Assembly: GCA_002104895.1 (NCBI GenBank) | Contig: MCFG01000063.1 | Location: forward strand, 110,001 to 174,000 | Direction: 5' to 3' | DNA: 64,000 nucleotides | Source: Anaeromyces robustus | Lineage: Eukaryota; Neocallimastigomycota; Neocallimastigomycetes; Neocallimastigales; Neocallimastigaceae | Part shown: positions 40,784-54,858 of the stretch, piece after piece | Layout: each line of letters opens with the position of its first letter | Numbering within the stretch: the stretch's first letter is position 1 | The notes under the pieces: model-generated | What the model was told of the DNA's origin: nothing | What the model saw: the letters and a program-made list of their open reading frames with translations, nothing else | Database searches by the model: none | Program-made: the position numbers and the translations under genes

Positions 40784-41854
40784 AATAATAAAATTCATGT
40801 ATTATAAAAGGAGGATAATTTTTCTTTCTTTTATAAAACGATCAATAATTTGTATTTAAAAATAAGAATAATAAAAAATAAAAGAAGAGTTAAACAAAAG
40901 ATTATTTTATTTTTAATTTTATTGATTCATTAGTAATAATTATTTAGTATATAAGTTAATTATATTTATTGTTTATGAATATACATGTTTCCTGCATCAT
41001 TAATGATACAAGATAGTTATATAAAGAATGAGTATATGGTTCTATAAATAAATATTCAATCATATTATTGGATAATAATATGTAAATGATTGGATAAATA
41101 ATTAAAATATAGATATAAAAGAAAAATAATAATAATAAAATTAAACGAGGACTTTTCCTGAGTTAGGGAATTGCTCCAGATAAGTATAAAAGAATTTTTA
41201 GAAGAATTTTATTATCAATATTTTATAATTTAAAAGAATTATTATTTTCAACACAAGGTTTTCAATATTAATTTTCAGAAATAGTTATTATTGTCATTAT
41301 AAACATGTTTTAAATAGAATTAATATTATATTTAATTATTGGAATAAATATATTTTATTTATAATTATAATTTAAATGTAATTAATTATTTTTAAATAAA
41401 TAAATAGTCTATTAAAACATAAAATAAATATCTTATTATGAAAATATTATATTGTCGTGTTCCCCAACTGTCGCGTTCCTAAAATATATTAAAGATACAA
41501 AATAAATATCAGTATCATTAATTTTATAGTATTTCTATAAATATTTATTATTTCTAAATCCATATTTTTAAATTCACGCGAATATTAGTGGATTTTAATG
41601 GATTTAAAATGGAAATTCATTAATAGTTGAGTTGAAATTAAAAAAACTTTTTTTATTTATTGACTAATCACTTAAAAAATTCAATTTTCAATGAAAATAA
41701 ATTGAATATTAGGAAAGATTTAAAAATTATAAAAAAGGATTCCACGGTTGGAACAAATAAAAATAAATATAAAATAAAATTCAATTTAATTTAACCCATT
41801 AATAAATTAATAATAATAAAAAAATAAATCTGTAGAAAATTAATGATAACTCAC

Positions 41855-41970
41855 CAAATATTGGAGATTTTTCCTCCATTTCACTCTGATTTTATGTTCA
41901 TCAAGAAGGTCTGCTTGAGAACAACAACATATCTGAATTTCAGCCCATTTGGATATATTAGATTTTTTTT
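41855..41970 (-). pseudogene. Possible coding relic, about 36 codons
   Basis: On the minus strand the segment is open with ordinary codon content, reading ISKWAEIQICC, then SQADLLDEHKIRVKWRKN, and ends at a good donor-like GTGAGT. The frame closes just upstream, no adjoining exon was found, and base composition is richer in G and C than the surroundings. I do not recognise the protein. It may be an exon remnant of a decayed gene or mobile element. Confidence 0.3.
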
Positions 41971-42761
41971 AAAGAAATTTAAATATATATAAATATAATT
42001 TAATTATTTAGAATGGCACCATATTCTAAATAGAAAATTATAATTTATATAGATATAGATAAAATCTTTAAATCAATAATTATTTTATTATTATAATAAT
42101 ACAGAATTTGGAGAAAATAAGTATTATTATAATAATAATTTTTTTAAATATTATTTAAAATAATTATATTAGTTTTAGATAAATTAAAATGGGTATTTCA
42201 ATTATTTAAGATCTTAAAAGTATTTTTAAATCTTTAGAAATTTTTTAGACTTAGAATAATATAATAATTATTATATTAATAGTTTTAGAAAAAGTATAAA
42301 TAGGAATTGAATTTACAAATTCTTATAATCTTTGTAAGATTATTAATCTATTAACCTAGTAACTAAATAAACATAATAATCTAATTATTTACTTTAATTT
42401 TTCTTAATTAATTATTAATAAAATAAATTTCTAATAAAACATATTAATTTTTTTTATTAATAATTAATTAAGTGTCTAATTATAATTTTAAATTCTTGTG
42501 TAATTATAATATAATTATTTATTTAGATTGTTTAATTAGTTATTTTGTTATTAATTAAACATCTTAACCTGACTATTGTTTAAATCAAATTACCTCAACT
42601 TAACATGAAAACCAATTATTAATATGGAATTAATATGAAATGAACTATTAATAAATTTGAACTTTGTATATAATTTATTATGATTTCATATATTAATGAA
42701 TATGTCAAAAAAAAAAAAAAATTAGAAATAAATTATATAAATTATAATTATTCATTTATAA

Positions 42762-42805
<44 letters not shown>

Positions 42806-43016
42806 AATAATAATGATAATAAAATATTAAATTTAAGTAAAAAACAAATTAATATTGATATATTAATTTATTTATTATTTTTTTTTTTAAAATAAAATGA
42901 ATTAATTTATTTTAGAAAATATCTATAGGTTTTTATTTAATAGGGTTAAAATAAATATAAATATATATTATTTTAGATATTATTAAAATAATTTTTATCT
43001 AATATATTTTTCAATC

Positions 43017-43050
<34 letters not shown>

Positions 43051-43270
43051 ATTAAAATTTAACTTTTTAAAATTATTATTTCATTTTTTTTTTCATTTCT
43101 AAAAGATTGATGATAAAGAAAAAGAAAAAATTCTTTCTTATAGTTTTATATTTACAAAAAAAAAAAAAAATTATAGAATATATAAATATTTTGAAGAAAA
43201 TTTTTTTTTAATTTTTTAATATTTATATATATATATATAATTAAAAAAAAAAAAAAAAAAAAAAAAGAAA

Positions 43271-44032
43271 ATGGATTTAATAAGTGAAAATTCAGATATA
43301 GAGTTTAATAATATTTTTTATTTATCCGATTTATCCGTAAGTGGTAAAGGAATTGTGGATCCAGATGATATTATTTTATTAGAAACGGAAGAAAAATTTA
43401 CATGCGATGACAGTATATATTCTATAGAAATAGAAGAAGGAATTACTGAAATTAAAGCAGGATTTTTTGAAAAATTTCCATCACTTCAAGATTTAACTTT
43501 ATCCTTTACGGTAAATCATATTGAAATGACCAAAGAATTTGAAAATCTTCTTCAAAAAAATAATATTATTATTCATGGTGAATATGATACGTTTGCTGAA
43601 GAATTTTCTAAAAAATATAAATTAAAATTTATACCCTCGGATATAATATTAACAGAATATAAAAATCCTAATGGAGGAGGACCTTTTAATAAAATAATAT
43701 TAATATTAAAATTTAATCAAGAAGGAAAAATATGGATTTTTGAAGAAACAATTAGTTCAGGTAATTCTGTAGGGAATCTAGGAGGAGGAGAAGTTAATTA
43801 TGATATACCAAAAAGTTTCTTTTTCGATGATAATACTAATACTAATACTAATAATGATAATAATAATTATCATATTAATAAGAATTGTACGATAGAAAAA
43901 TTTTCAGAACATTTTAGTACTTGTTATCGTAAAGATATATTAAATAATCAAAAACTTCAAAGATTTTTTAAAAAATTAAAAGATAGACCAGAAATTGGTC
44001 AATTCTTTAAAGGATCGGAATGTAACAATACA

Positions 44033-44067
<35 letters not shown>

Positions 44068-44137
44068 AAATAATAATAATAATATAAATGAAAATTGGTT
44101 TATAAGGAATGTTCAAGATTATATCCATAAACAATAA
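43271..44137 (+). CDS. Leucine-rich-repeat-like cytosolic protein with Asn-rich tail
   Basis: Intronless, 288 residues, with no signal peptide or membrane helix. The N-terminal third includes IYSIEIEEGITEIKAGFFEK, then FPSLQDLTLSFTVNHIE, a pattern like BspA-type leucine-rich repeats (I-x-I-x-x-G-I-x-x-I, then F-x-x-x-x-x-L-x-x-L). A middle region (about 125-190) has alternating hydrophobic residues, such as FNKIILILKFNQEGKIWIFEE, suggesting beta strands. Two Asn-rich stretches follow. I do not recognise a catalytic domain. The ATG at 43271 follows an A run typical of 5' leaders here. Function unknown; a binding or adaptor role is a guess from the repeat type. Confidence 0.7.
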
Positions 44138-44665
44138 ATTAGGGTTAGTTATAATCATCATCATTATCATAATAATAAAAAAATAAAAAAAAACAAATAT
44201 GATAATCATCATCATCATCATCATCATCATAATAATAATAATACAAAAATACAAATTTTTTTATATATAAAAAAATAAGTTATTAAAAGAAATGAAATAA
44301 AATAAAATAAAATAAAGTAAAAATAATATATAAATATTATATATATATTATTTTTAATCATATAATAAAATAAATTATTTATTATTATTATTATTATTAA
44401 TATTATTATTATTGTCATATTTTTTTTTAATTTTATATTTTATTTTGTCATTTATTTTATTTTATTTTTTTCCCTCCATTTTTCTTTCTTATATATTACA
44501 TTTTATAATTATATCTTTAAGGGATTTTTATTTTTATTTCTTATTTTTTATTTTTTATTTTTTTTTTTAACTATTTATTAATTTTTAACTTTTATTATTA
44601 TTTTATTTCTATTTATTTTTTTTTTCTCTCTCATTAATTCTAATTTATATAATTATATATATAAT

Positions 44666-44700
<35 letters not shown>

Positions 44701-44770
44701 GGTTTTTAGATAGTTATAATTTTTTTTTTATTTTTTTATATATATATAATTATATATATTATTTTAAAAC
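44138..44770. other. Intergenic region between convergent genes
   Basis: No gene seen. It holds CAT/ATT triplet runs (about 44154-44243), T runs and a TA-rich stretch (about 44640-44700). Short open frames of Ile and Met are triplet artefacts. Confidence 0.75.
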
Positions 44771-47700
44771 TTAATTTCTTCTATTATAAAAGTTATTATT
44801 TGCATCATTTTCATTACTTAACATCTTTAATGATTGATTAAAGAAATAATTATTTGGATTGCTTTCAATTGGGTCAATATATTCTTCATTTTGATGATTA
44901 GTAGTATTATTATAACTATTTAAATAATCGTTATAACCATTAATATAATTATTAATATATTCATTATTATAATTACTACCATGACTATTACTACTATTGG
45001 ATCTATTTCTATTCTTATTCTTATTTTTATTAATTTTTTCATCTGAATATTCATTAATATTTCTATTACTATTACCATTACCATTATTATAATTGTTATA
45101 ATTGTTAAGGTTATTGAAATATTTAACACTGTTATTACTATTATTAATATTATTGTAACTATTCATTTTATTCATACTATTACTGTTATTCATAATGTTG
45201 TTATAACTATTGTTAAAACTATTGTAGCTGTAGCTATTAATTTTATTAACACTATTCATATTATTAAAATTATTAAAACTATTACTGAAATTATTGGCAT
45301 TATTTTCATTATAATTATTACTCTTAGTTTTTCTTTTTTTAAACAAAGAAATTCTACCTTCTCTATCCATATCTTTATTATAATCCTTTTTTAAATCTTT
45401 TTTCAAAGGAATAAAATCTGCAAGATTAATAGTGGTATTAAAATAATCATTATAAACACTATTTCCTTTATAGGTACCATTTTTTATTGGATGTTTTCTT
45501 ATATATAAAAGTCTTGATCCAACTAAAAGATATGCACAATAAAGTGAACTAATTAAATATACGCCATGAGCAATAGCAAAAAGATATATATTATTAAAGT
45601 TGAATGTCGCTAAAAATATAAATGTAATTTCATAAACTACAGATGCAAATAAGAGTAATACAATGAATAAAATAAATTTAACTTCTCCAAATTTTCTTGA
45701 AACTTGAATTGTTTTGATGGTCATAACAATCATACTAATAAACTATATATATAATAAGTAATTAAATTAATAAAATAAAATAAAATAAAATAAAATATAT
45801 ATGTTAGTAATTATTTATAGATTATTATTATTATTATTAGTATAAATATTATTATTAATCTATTATTATTTATTATTTATTATTTATTATCTATCAATTT
45901 CTTTTCTTTTTTTTTTTTTTTTCTTTTCTTTTTTATATATTATCTATTATTTATTATTAATTTATTATTATTTATTATTTATTATTTATTATTTATTATT
46001 TATTATTTATTATTTATTATTTATTATTTATTATTTATTATTTATTATTTATTATTTATTATCTATCAATTTCTTTTTTTTTTCAAAAAACTTACCATAA
46101 TAACACTATAGATATTTGCAAATAAATAATATAATAACATATTTTGATAAACACATAAATTAAGACGTAATGGTAATAGTGTTCCAAAGGTTCCAATATA
46201 GAAATCATCATTAAAAGCTACCATTCCACATATTAATATAAATAAAATTAATATAATAAAAACATATCTTATTAAACGTTTATCATTAACTTTTTTACCA
46301 TAATTTACTTTAGAAAGATTAGTATAAATATAATATATACGGAAGATAATAGAAATCATAGGCAAATAAATTAAATTGATACTGGTTACTTTAACAACAT
46401 AACTAAGACGACATGCTGTTTTGGAAACACTACTTAGAGCAAAAATATAGATAAATGAAAGACTTATAATCATTCCAAGAATGGTTAAACAAGATAAGTA
46501 AGGTGAAATTGCTTTTAAATAAGGATGTTTTCTATATCGAATAACCATTATGATGGCTATCACTAAGATTAATATACCAATAAGATTTATACCATTAATA
46601 ATAACAATAGGTGTTTTCATATCCGACATTGGTATTGGTTCAAGATCTAAGGTATTTAAAAAGGTTTCTTCAAGAACAGTATCATTATTTTTAATTAATC
46701 CATCCTTTATTGCTGGAGGTACTACCATTCTTATTTCCATAAAATTTGCCGTATTTTTATTTTTTTTGAAAAATTTATTAACTTGAATAGGTTTAATGTC
46801 TTTAAAAATATTACATATAACAGGATTTTTTGTACAATAGGCATTACTATATTCATTTTTATTAAAATTTTTTAAATCAAAAGTTGGTATCGTACCTAAT
46901 ACTTCAGCTCGATAAAGTTGAATTTCAGGTGAGGTTAATTGAAGAGCTATTTTTACAAGATCATTTTTTGGTTTTTCACTATTATTATTAATAATTAAAA
47001 ATTTTTCTTTTATCGTAGAAAAATTATCTGGTAAAGAATTGGCTAAAATGGCAATATTTGGGTTATCTATTAATTTTTTATAAAAGGATGCTTTTCCTTT
47101 AAGAAATATTTTTTCATTATTAATAAATGAATAATAGGCTTGTTCTGGTGTAGTTTCTAATGTTTTTTCAATATTTTGACCAGAATATTTTATAGTATAA
47201 TTTCTAAAGGAATAAAATAATTCATCCAATTTTTTATTATTTTGATCTCTATTATAAAATATATCAAATGATTTAACATCATTTTCTTTTGGTATACCAT
47301 ATTTATAACTAATGAATTCATCAAAAGCACTTAATATTTCATCATAATCTTTAAGTCCAATACTTAATATACCTCCAGGTTCTAAATAAGAATCATATAA
47401 AACATTGGTATTCAAATTATCTTTTGTTAATTCTTTTTCTGAAAGTATATCTTTTATTGCTTCATATTTATTATGATAATATAATAAATTAAAATCTCTT
47501 TCATATGGAAGACCAAAAAATCTTTTATTTTCAAAACGAGGGTCTTTAAAATGACCATTATTTAATATATCAGCATCATGATGCTTAGTATCCTCTTCTT
47601 TTACACCATGGTCATTTAAATCTTCATAATAGTCTGTTATTCTTCGTATTAAATATTTTCCATTTAAATATATACTTTTTACAAAAGAATCATCACTAAA

Positions 47701-48084
47701 TATAAAATTATTATCTAAAATCATCATATCAAATTTTGATTCTTTTAACTCTCTAATTGTACAATTAAAATTTTTTGGGTAATCTTCATCGAGTACAAAA
47801 TTAGTACTAAAGAACATTGGATGTTCATAATCTTGTATAATATCTTTGCCATCATCAGCAACAGGTTCACAAAATGAAAAATTTATATCATAATTATTTA
47901 ATGAACTTCTAGTACTAAAATATTCTTTTATTATTTGATTGTAATTTTCTAAATAACGACTTTCATTAATTTCAGGTCTACTTAATAAAATATTTATGAC
48001 TTTTTTATCTTGAGCATTAACTATATTAAAACAAAATATTATAAAATATAATATATTGATTATGTTTTTATATATTTTGTACAT
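44771..48084 (-). CDS. Solute-binding-domain class C seven-helix receptor, divergent single copy
   Basis: Same general plan as the four-gene array but clearly a separate lineage. Two exons: 48084-46096 and 45742-44771 (phase 0), 986 residues. The signal peptide is about 1-24 (ILYFIIFCFNIVNA, then Q). An ectodomain of about 465 residues resembles ABC-type solute-binding proteins; FFGLPYERDFNLLYYHNKY corresponds to the family's hinge-side segment. Seven helices run from 492 to about 745: helix 1 IVIINGINLIGILILVIAII, helix 3 CRLSYVVKVTSINLIYLPMI, helix 7 LYCAYLLVGSRLLYI, in class C style. The last 240 residues are a cytosolic tail very rich in Asn, Ser and Tyr. The intron falls within helix 5, between IYSVIM and FISMIVM, and holds a seven-base repeat. 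Predicted to sense an extracellular solute; the ligand is unknown. Confidence 0.85.
45960..46062. repeat. (TTATTTA)n in the receptor intron
   Basis: Seven-base units fill the donor-proximal half of the 353-nt intron, with looser copies from about 45846. Confidence 0.9.
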
Positions 48085-49011
48085 TTTTCTTATTTATATA
48101 TAAATATATTGATTTTAGTGAAAAATATTGAAAAAAAGTTTTAATTTTATTTTATAATTGTTTAATTTTAAAATATAAAATTTCAATAAATAAATATTTT
48201 CAATTAAATTTTTATTTTATTTTATTTTACTTTATTTTATTTTAATTCTAAAAATTTTATTTATAATTATTTAATTGAATTTTTTACTTTTATTTTCTAT
48301 TTTGGTTAAAAAAGTAATTTTTTATAAATTAATTTTCACTTTTTTGTTTTTTTATTTATTTAATATAAATAATGGTATATTTTATTAAAAAACTGGTATA
48401 ATATTTATAAATATTTTAGAGTTTTTTTTTTTATATATATTGCTATATTGTTATAATTTTTTTCTTCTTTTTTTTTTTTTTTAAAAAAAAATATAAATTA
48501 GATTACTATAAAAAAAAAAACTGTATTAACAAATTAATAAATAATTAAAATATTTTTTAATTAAAAAAAAAAGAAAGTTGATATAATAAATAAAAAATAT
48601 ACTAATAAATATATAAATTATTTATAATTTATCTTTTAATATTTTTTTCTTTCTTTCTTTTTTTTTTTTTTTTTTTAAAAGTATACTTTTACATATACGC
48701 TAATTATTAATATATGTAATTATACACTTTTTATTTATTTATTTATTTTTATTGGGAAAAAAAAAAAAAAAAAAAAAAAAAAGAAAAAAACTATAAAACA
48801 TAAACTATTTTTAACTCTTATATATGTATTTTTTTTTTTTACTACAGAATTCATATGAATATAAATATTTAATTAAAATAAAAAGTTTAAAAACTAAAAA
48901 AAAAACTAAAAAAAAATTACAAAAGTCAAAATATTATATATTAATTAAAAAAAAAAAAGTTCAAAAAAAAATATAGAAAAAAAAAATTAATAAATAAATA
49001 TATCTTTATGT

Positions 49012-49043
<32 letters not shown>

Positions 49044-49397
49044 TTTTTAATAAATATTGGATAAATCAATGATTAACTATCATATCAGAAATTTAAATTA
49101 TATTGTTAACCAATTAATTAAATTAAAATTAAAACGAATTAAAAAAAATTTTTATATTCAATAAAGTTAAATAGGAATTTTAATTTATAATAAAATTGAA
49201 AATTACAATTAAATTATAACACAAAAGATTAAAAAAAAAATGAAAAAAAAAAAAACGGATTTGTTGACAATAGAAAAATAGTATAATTATGAATCATATT
49301 ATCCTAATATATATTTATAATGGAACATTAGAATAACTATTTAAAATTTTATAAAGCAAAATAAAATTATGTTAAGTAAACTAAATAAATGAAATAC

Positions 49398-49403
49398 ATG
49401 AAA

Positions 49404-49448
<45 letters not shown>

Positions 49449-49556
49449 ATATAAATAAATAAATAATTATATAAATAAATAAATAAATAAATCTATAAAT
49501 AAATAAATAAATCAATAAATAAATAAATAAATCAATAAATAAATAAATAATTATAT
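49398..49556. repeat. Degenerate (AAAT)n array
   Basis: AAAT tetramers with repeated AATTATAT and AATC interruptions that themselves recur, so longer units have duplicated. Confidence 0.85.
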
Positions 49557-50259
49557 AAATAATGATATTATTTATATTAGTATTTAGTATATATTTAGTA
49601 AATAAACCATTGAAATATAATAATAATAATATTATTATTTAATTGCTAATAATTAATAATTAATAATTAATTAATAAATTAATTAATTAATTTATAATCT
49701 ATAGTTATATATTATAAAAGGTTTTTTAACAAAATACAAAAAAAAAGATATTATTAATTATTCTTCTTTTTTAATTAATTATTTCTTATTTATTTATATC
49801 ATATTTATTTATTTATTTGTTTATTTATTTATTTATTTCATTATAAATTTATTAAAATATATGAATAAAAATGATTCACTTTTTTATATATTTTATATTA
49901 AAATAATAAAAAAAAATATTAAATGATTAACGGATAACATTAAAAAAATCAAAATTGATCAACAATTAGGTAAATTAAGTAATAAAAAAAAATGAAAAGG
50001 TAAATAAAAAATAGAATAAAACTAACGAAACTAAAGCTAAAATAAAATATTCTAAGCATTGTACTTTCTAAAATAATAATAATAATGATGATAATAATAA
50101 TAATTGAATAAATTCTTTAATAAATTAGTGATTATTTTTGCTTCTATATTTTGTTCTTTTTGTATTAAATATTTAAATTCATTAATTAATTATTTATTTA
50201 TTTATTTATATAAATAATTTATTAATTTATTAATAATATATAAATATATATATATATAT

Positions 50260-50290
<31 letters not shown>

Positions 50291-52202
50291 TAGAATAAAA
50301 AAAATTTTTTTTTGTTCATGGAGAATAAAATAAAAAAAAAATTATTTTTTTCTTTTAGTACATTATTTTGTATTTAATATTGAATGTCTACCTAAATATA
50401 GTAATCCACTTTCCCTTTTTTATTACTTTTTTTTTAAAAAAAAAAAAAAAAAAAAATTTATTTTTTTGTTACAATTTTAAATAATATTATATATCAATAT
50501 ATTAATATACAATAAATTTATATTTTAATATATTAGAATATTAATAATTTTATTATTAATATATTAAATTTTTTTTAATAAAAAAAAAACGGAGTAAAAC
50601 CAAATTAATGTTACACAATTTTTATAATAATAAAATAATAAAGTTAAAAATTTAAAAAATATGCAATAGAAAAAAAAAAAAAAAACAGCCTTATTTTTGA
50701 AATTTTAAAATTATGCAATAATAGTTATATATATATTTTAATATAAAATAATATATTACGAATAAATAGGTATTATGTATACATGATGTATACATTAATA
50801 AATCAAAATATAATTTAAAACTTAATAATAATTATAAATAAATAATAATATAACTTTTAATAATTATTTAAATAATATAGTTAATACTATTTAAATAAAA
50901 TATAATAAAATAAAAATTATATATATATAATTATGTACATTAAATAGAATAATTAATGCTTTTTTTTTTTTTTTTTTAAAAAAAATAACTTTATCCATTA
51001 ATTATAAGTAAAATAGGTTTTATTAGTTATCATTTAAAAAATAAAATAAAAAATAAAAAAATATGTATCATGTATAAATACATTAATTACAATTAATTTT
51101 AATTTTAAAACATTAAAATATCAATAATATATTAATTCAAAAAAATTGTTTTATGTTATTCTGGGTTAATAATTTTTAAATTCAAATTAAAAGAAAAGAC
51201 ACAAAAAAAAATCACTTTTTTTTTTTACTATTAAAAAAACATTTCTTTTTTATATCCACTATTTAAAAATATTATTTTTATTTTTTTATTTATATTTTCC
51301 CTTCTATTTCTATCTTTTTTTATCTTTTATTATTTAATCTATTTAATGATGATTGTTTCTTATATATTTTTATTTTATATGTTTTTTTTTTGTTTCATTT
51401 TTTTTTTAATTCTTATTTCTATTGTTTTTTTTTTATAAAGTATTTAATTATATAATTAATTATTTAAAATATGTTAACTATGATTAATAAATATTATATA
51501 TAAATAAATAGATAAATAAATGTTTATTATATTATATTATATTAAATATTATTAAACTATTATATTATATTATATTATATTATATTATAATATATTATAA
51601 TTTTTTATTTTTTTTTTTTTTATTTTTTTTTCTACTTATTGTTCAAAAAAAGAAAAAAGAAAAAAAAAAGGTTAATTTTTCTATTGTTTAATAAAGTAAA
51701 TAATTATTATTAATTAAGTAATTAAAAAATCTTTTTTTATTATTTAATTTTTTTTAATGATTTTACTATTAAATAAACTTTTTTTTTTAAATCTTAAGAT
51801 AAATTAAAAAATTCATAAAAAAAATTTTTTTTTTATTTTTTTAAATTTTATTTCATTTAATTAAAATTTGATTTGTGTAAAATTTTTTTATTATTTTCCT
51901 TTGTGTTTTTTTTGTTTATTAAAATTTTTTTATTCTTTTTTCTATTTTCTATTTTTTCTTTTCTATTAAATAAAAAAAAAAAGAAACAAAAACAAAAACA
52001 AAAACAAAAAACAAAAAACAAAATACACAAAGAAAAAATGATAAAATTTTTTTAAAATTAATTTAAAAAAAAAATTTTTTTATTATTTGATATAATTTAT
52101 TAAATATAAAAAAAAAATCATTCCATTTTTTATTTCTTGGATTAAGGGACACATTTTTATAGTGTAGAAAAATTTATGCTATTAACAAAGTAGACAAACT
52201 AA

Positions 52203-52233
<31 letters not shown>

Positions 52234-53813
52234 AATAAAAGTAGTTATTATAAATAAATAAATAAATAAATATAATAAAAGTCATTTTAAAAGTATAATA
52301 TTATTATTTATTATTTTATTTATTATTTTGTTTATTATTTTTTTTATATGTGAACATTCAATATAGGAATTACCCAAAATATTATATACCATATCAAAGA
52401 TACATAATTTATATACAGTTTAAAGATAATACAATGTAAAGATAATGTGTCAATATTCCATAAATAAATTATTTCTGTTAATTGAAATGATGGAAATATG
52501 AAAAACTTATTAATTATCTCTGATTTATTTTTATTATTTTAAATAATAATATTATTATTTTAATTAATTAATTAATTATTATTTATTATTATTTATTATT
52601 ATTTATTAATATAAATATTAATGTCCGTTATTATATAATATTAATTTAATATATGACTAATATTATTTTTTAATTTATTTAATAATAATATCATAAAAAA
52701 TATCATAATAATATCATAAATTAATAATTAATTTTTACAAATAATTTTATTGAATTAAATCATTATTTAAATCATTATATATATTAATATATTTGTTAAA
52801 TATATAATTATTATAATGTTTAATAAACAATTATATACTTTCATATATATTTTGAAGTAATTATTCCTATATATTTATATATATTCATATATATTATCAA
52901 TATTATTTAATAAAATTTTTATTTTTTATTTTTTATTTTTTTTTTTTCTATTTTCATTTTATCATAAATTTATATTTTCATGTTAATATTATTAATTATT
53001 AATTTGACATAATATTAATTATTAATTTTTTTTAATATTCATTATTCATATATAAAATATTTAAAATATTTAAATTTAATTAAATTAATCTAATAATAAT
53101 AATGTCTTTAGCATAAACCAACAGAAATTCATAAAAAAAAAAGAAAAAAACCTTTTTCATGAAAAATAGTCAAATTAATAATACATAAAATATAAAAAAT
53201 ATAAAAAATATAAAAATAAAAAAATTAAAAATAAAAAAAAAAGAAGAAAATCTCATATTAATTAATATTAATATTGTATTAATCAATAAACTTTTATTTT
53301 GATAATATTATCTAAATTTACTTTGATAATATTAATTATTAATTATTAATTATTAATTATTAATTATAAATGTTACATCAATTATCAATTATAGTTTATT
53401 AAAAATATTAATTATCAAAGATTTAATTTAAATTATATCGGTTTAGTTTATGTATTTCTTTTTTTATTTTATGATGAAGATATTTATTTATGATATTTTA
53501 TATATATATATATATTTGTTTTTTTTTTTATAATTAAAGGATTAAAATAATAAAAGTAATGTAATAATAAAATAAAATTAATAATAATTATTTTTATTTA
53601 ATTACAAAGTAGATTATGAATCCTCAGCAAGCAAAGAGACTAAAAAATATAATAATAAAATTAATAAATAATTAATTTTAACAAAGAAAGAATTTATCCC
53701 CATTTTATGAGACAAAAATATATTAAAATGACTTCATAAAGTTTATTTTTTTTTTAATATATAATGAAACTTATAATATAAAAAATTGAAACTTTGAATA
53801 ATGATTAATAAAT

Positions 53814-54070
53814 AATTATAGATAATAATAATAATAATAATAATAATTGATAATAATAATAATATGAACTATTGTAATAATAGATAATAATAATAATAAT
53901 AAATAATAATAATAATAATAATAATAATGAATAAATAATAATAATAAAGTAATAATGATAATAATAATGAATAATTGAATAATGAATAATAAATAATAAT
54001 AATGAATAAATAATAATGAATAGTAATAATAATTAAAAAAATAATAATAAATAAATAATAATAAAAATAA
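53814..54070. repeat. AAT/AATA triplet-rich array
   Basis: AAT triplets broken by GAAT, AAATA and TGATA units on the plus strand; read on the minus strand it yields Tyr/Leu/Ile open frames without coding character. Confidence 0.85.
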
Positions 54071-54740
54071 ATAATAACTATTGTAATAATGATAGAACAA
54101 CTATTATAATAAACAATGAATATATTATTTAAAAGCAAAAAAAAAAGTTTTTATTTCATATAATAAAAATTATTTTAAAATACAACTTTAATATTATATA
54201 AAATAAATACATTTTTAATTATAAATAAAAGTCCTTTAGTCATAATTATTTTAATAAATATACATATTATTATTTATTATTAAATGAAAATCTAAGAATT
54301 GTTATAATATCTTTAATCTTTATATATTGAATGAAGAAAATATATTAGAAAGACAAACATATAGAAATAGAATATGAAAAGATGTATAATCTAAATATTT
54401 AAAGTTCTATGAAAAAAAAAAAAACTCATCCTTTTAGAAATAAAGTCTTTAAAAACTTCATTTAATTAAACATTTTAGAATAAATATTTATATCTTCAAA
54501 TTGTTAATTCAAAGTATTCAAACTCTTCATTTTCATTAACATAATATTGGATAAAAACTATTTTTTTTTATTTTATTCTATAAATAGAAAAACATTAATG
54601 TATAAATAAAAGATATTTATAATATATGTCAATGTTGTATATATCATAAATATTATACAACATAATAACATTTAATTTGTAAATATTATAAACAATTATA
54701 TACTAGTAACTTTTTATTAATTATTTAATTTTACTTTTTA

Positions 54741-54771
<31 letters not shown>

Positions 54772-54858
54772 TTACCTATTTCACTGTATGATAATACATA
54801 AAAACAATATATCCATACTAACTCTTAATTCTTAATAAAGAATTAAAGTATAATTGAT

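Larger units (their letters stand above)
39766..43270. other. Long intergenic region with a GC-richer relic stretch
   Basis: No intact gene seen. Between about 40380 and 42020 there are GC-containing patches unlike the flanks. These include a hairpin with a GAAA loop (40768-40783), two further hairpins, a tandem GGAAC(G/A)CGACA pair (read on the minus strand, about 41452-41481) and a 36-codon open stretch (41855-41970, minus). The part from 42400 onward is A/T-rich and ends with T runs before the next gene. Confidence 0.65.
48085..54858. other. Gene-poor region, about 6.8 kb
   Basis: No gene, tRNA or element that I can support. It is A/T-rich throughout. Repeats include a degenerate AAAT array (49398-49556), TTTA (about 50258-50292), a TTATA run (about 51530-51595), AAAT (52199-52270), and AAT/AATA arrays (53814-54070) that give spurious Tyr/Ile open frames. 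It starts with the upstream region of the receptor at 44771-48084. Confidence 0.75.

Noticed and set aside
40380-41300. Mitochondrial DNA insertion
   Set aside because: Considered because of hairpins and high A/T, but no mitochondrial gene, tRNA or rRNA segment was seen, and anaerobic fungi are believed to lack a mitochondrial genome.
42680-42895. 71-codon open frame on the plus strand
   Set aside because: Mostly Lys, Ile and Asn from A runs and AAT triplets; no homology cue, no conserved start context.
44920-45129. Ile/Met-rich frame inside the fifth receptor's tail
   Set aside because: Frame-shifted shadow of the Asn/Ser-rich tail codons.
51873-52055. Phe/Lys-rich open frame
   Set aside because: Translation of T-rich then CAAAAA-repeat sequence; low complexity throughout.
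52470-52530. Possible C/D box snoRNA (TGATGG ... CTGA)
   Set aside because: The C box is imperfect, there is no terminal stem, and such short matches are expected by chance.
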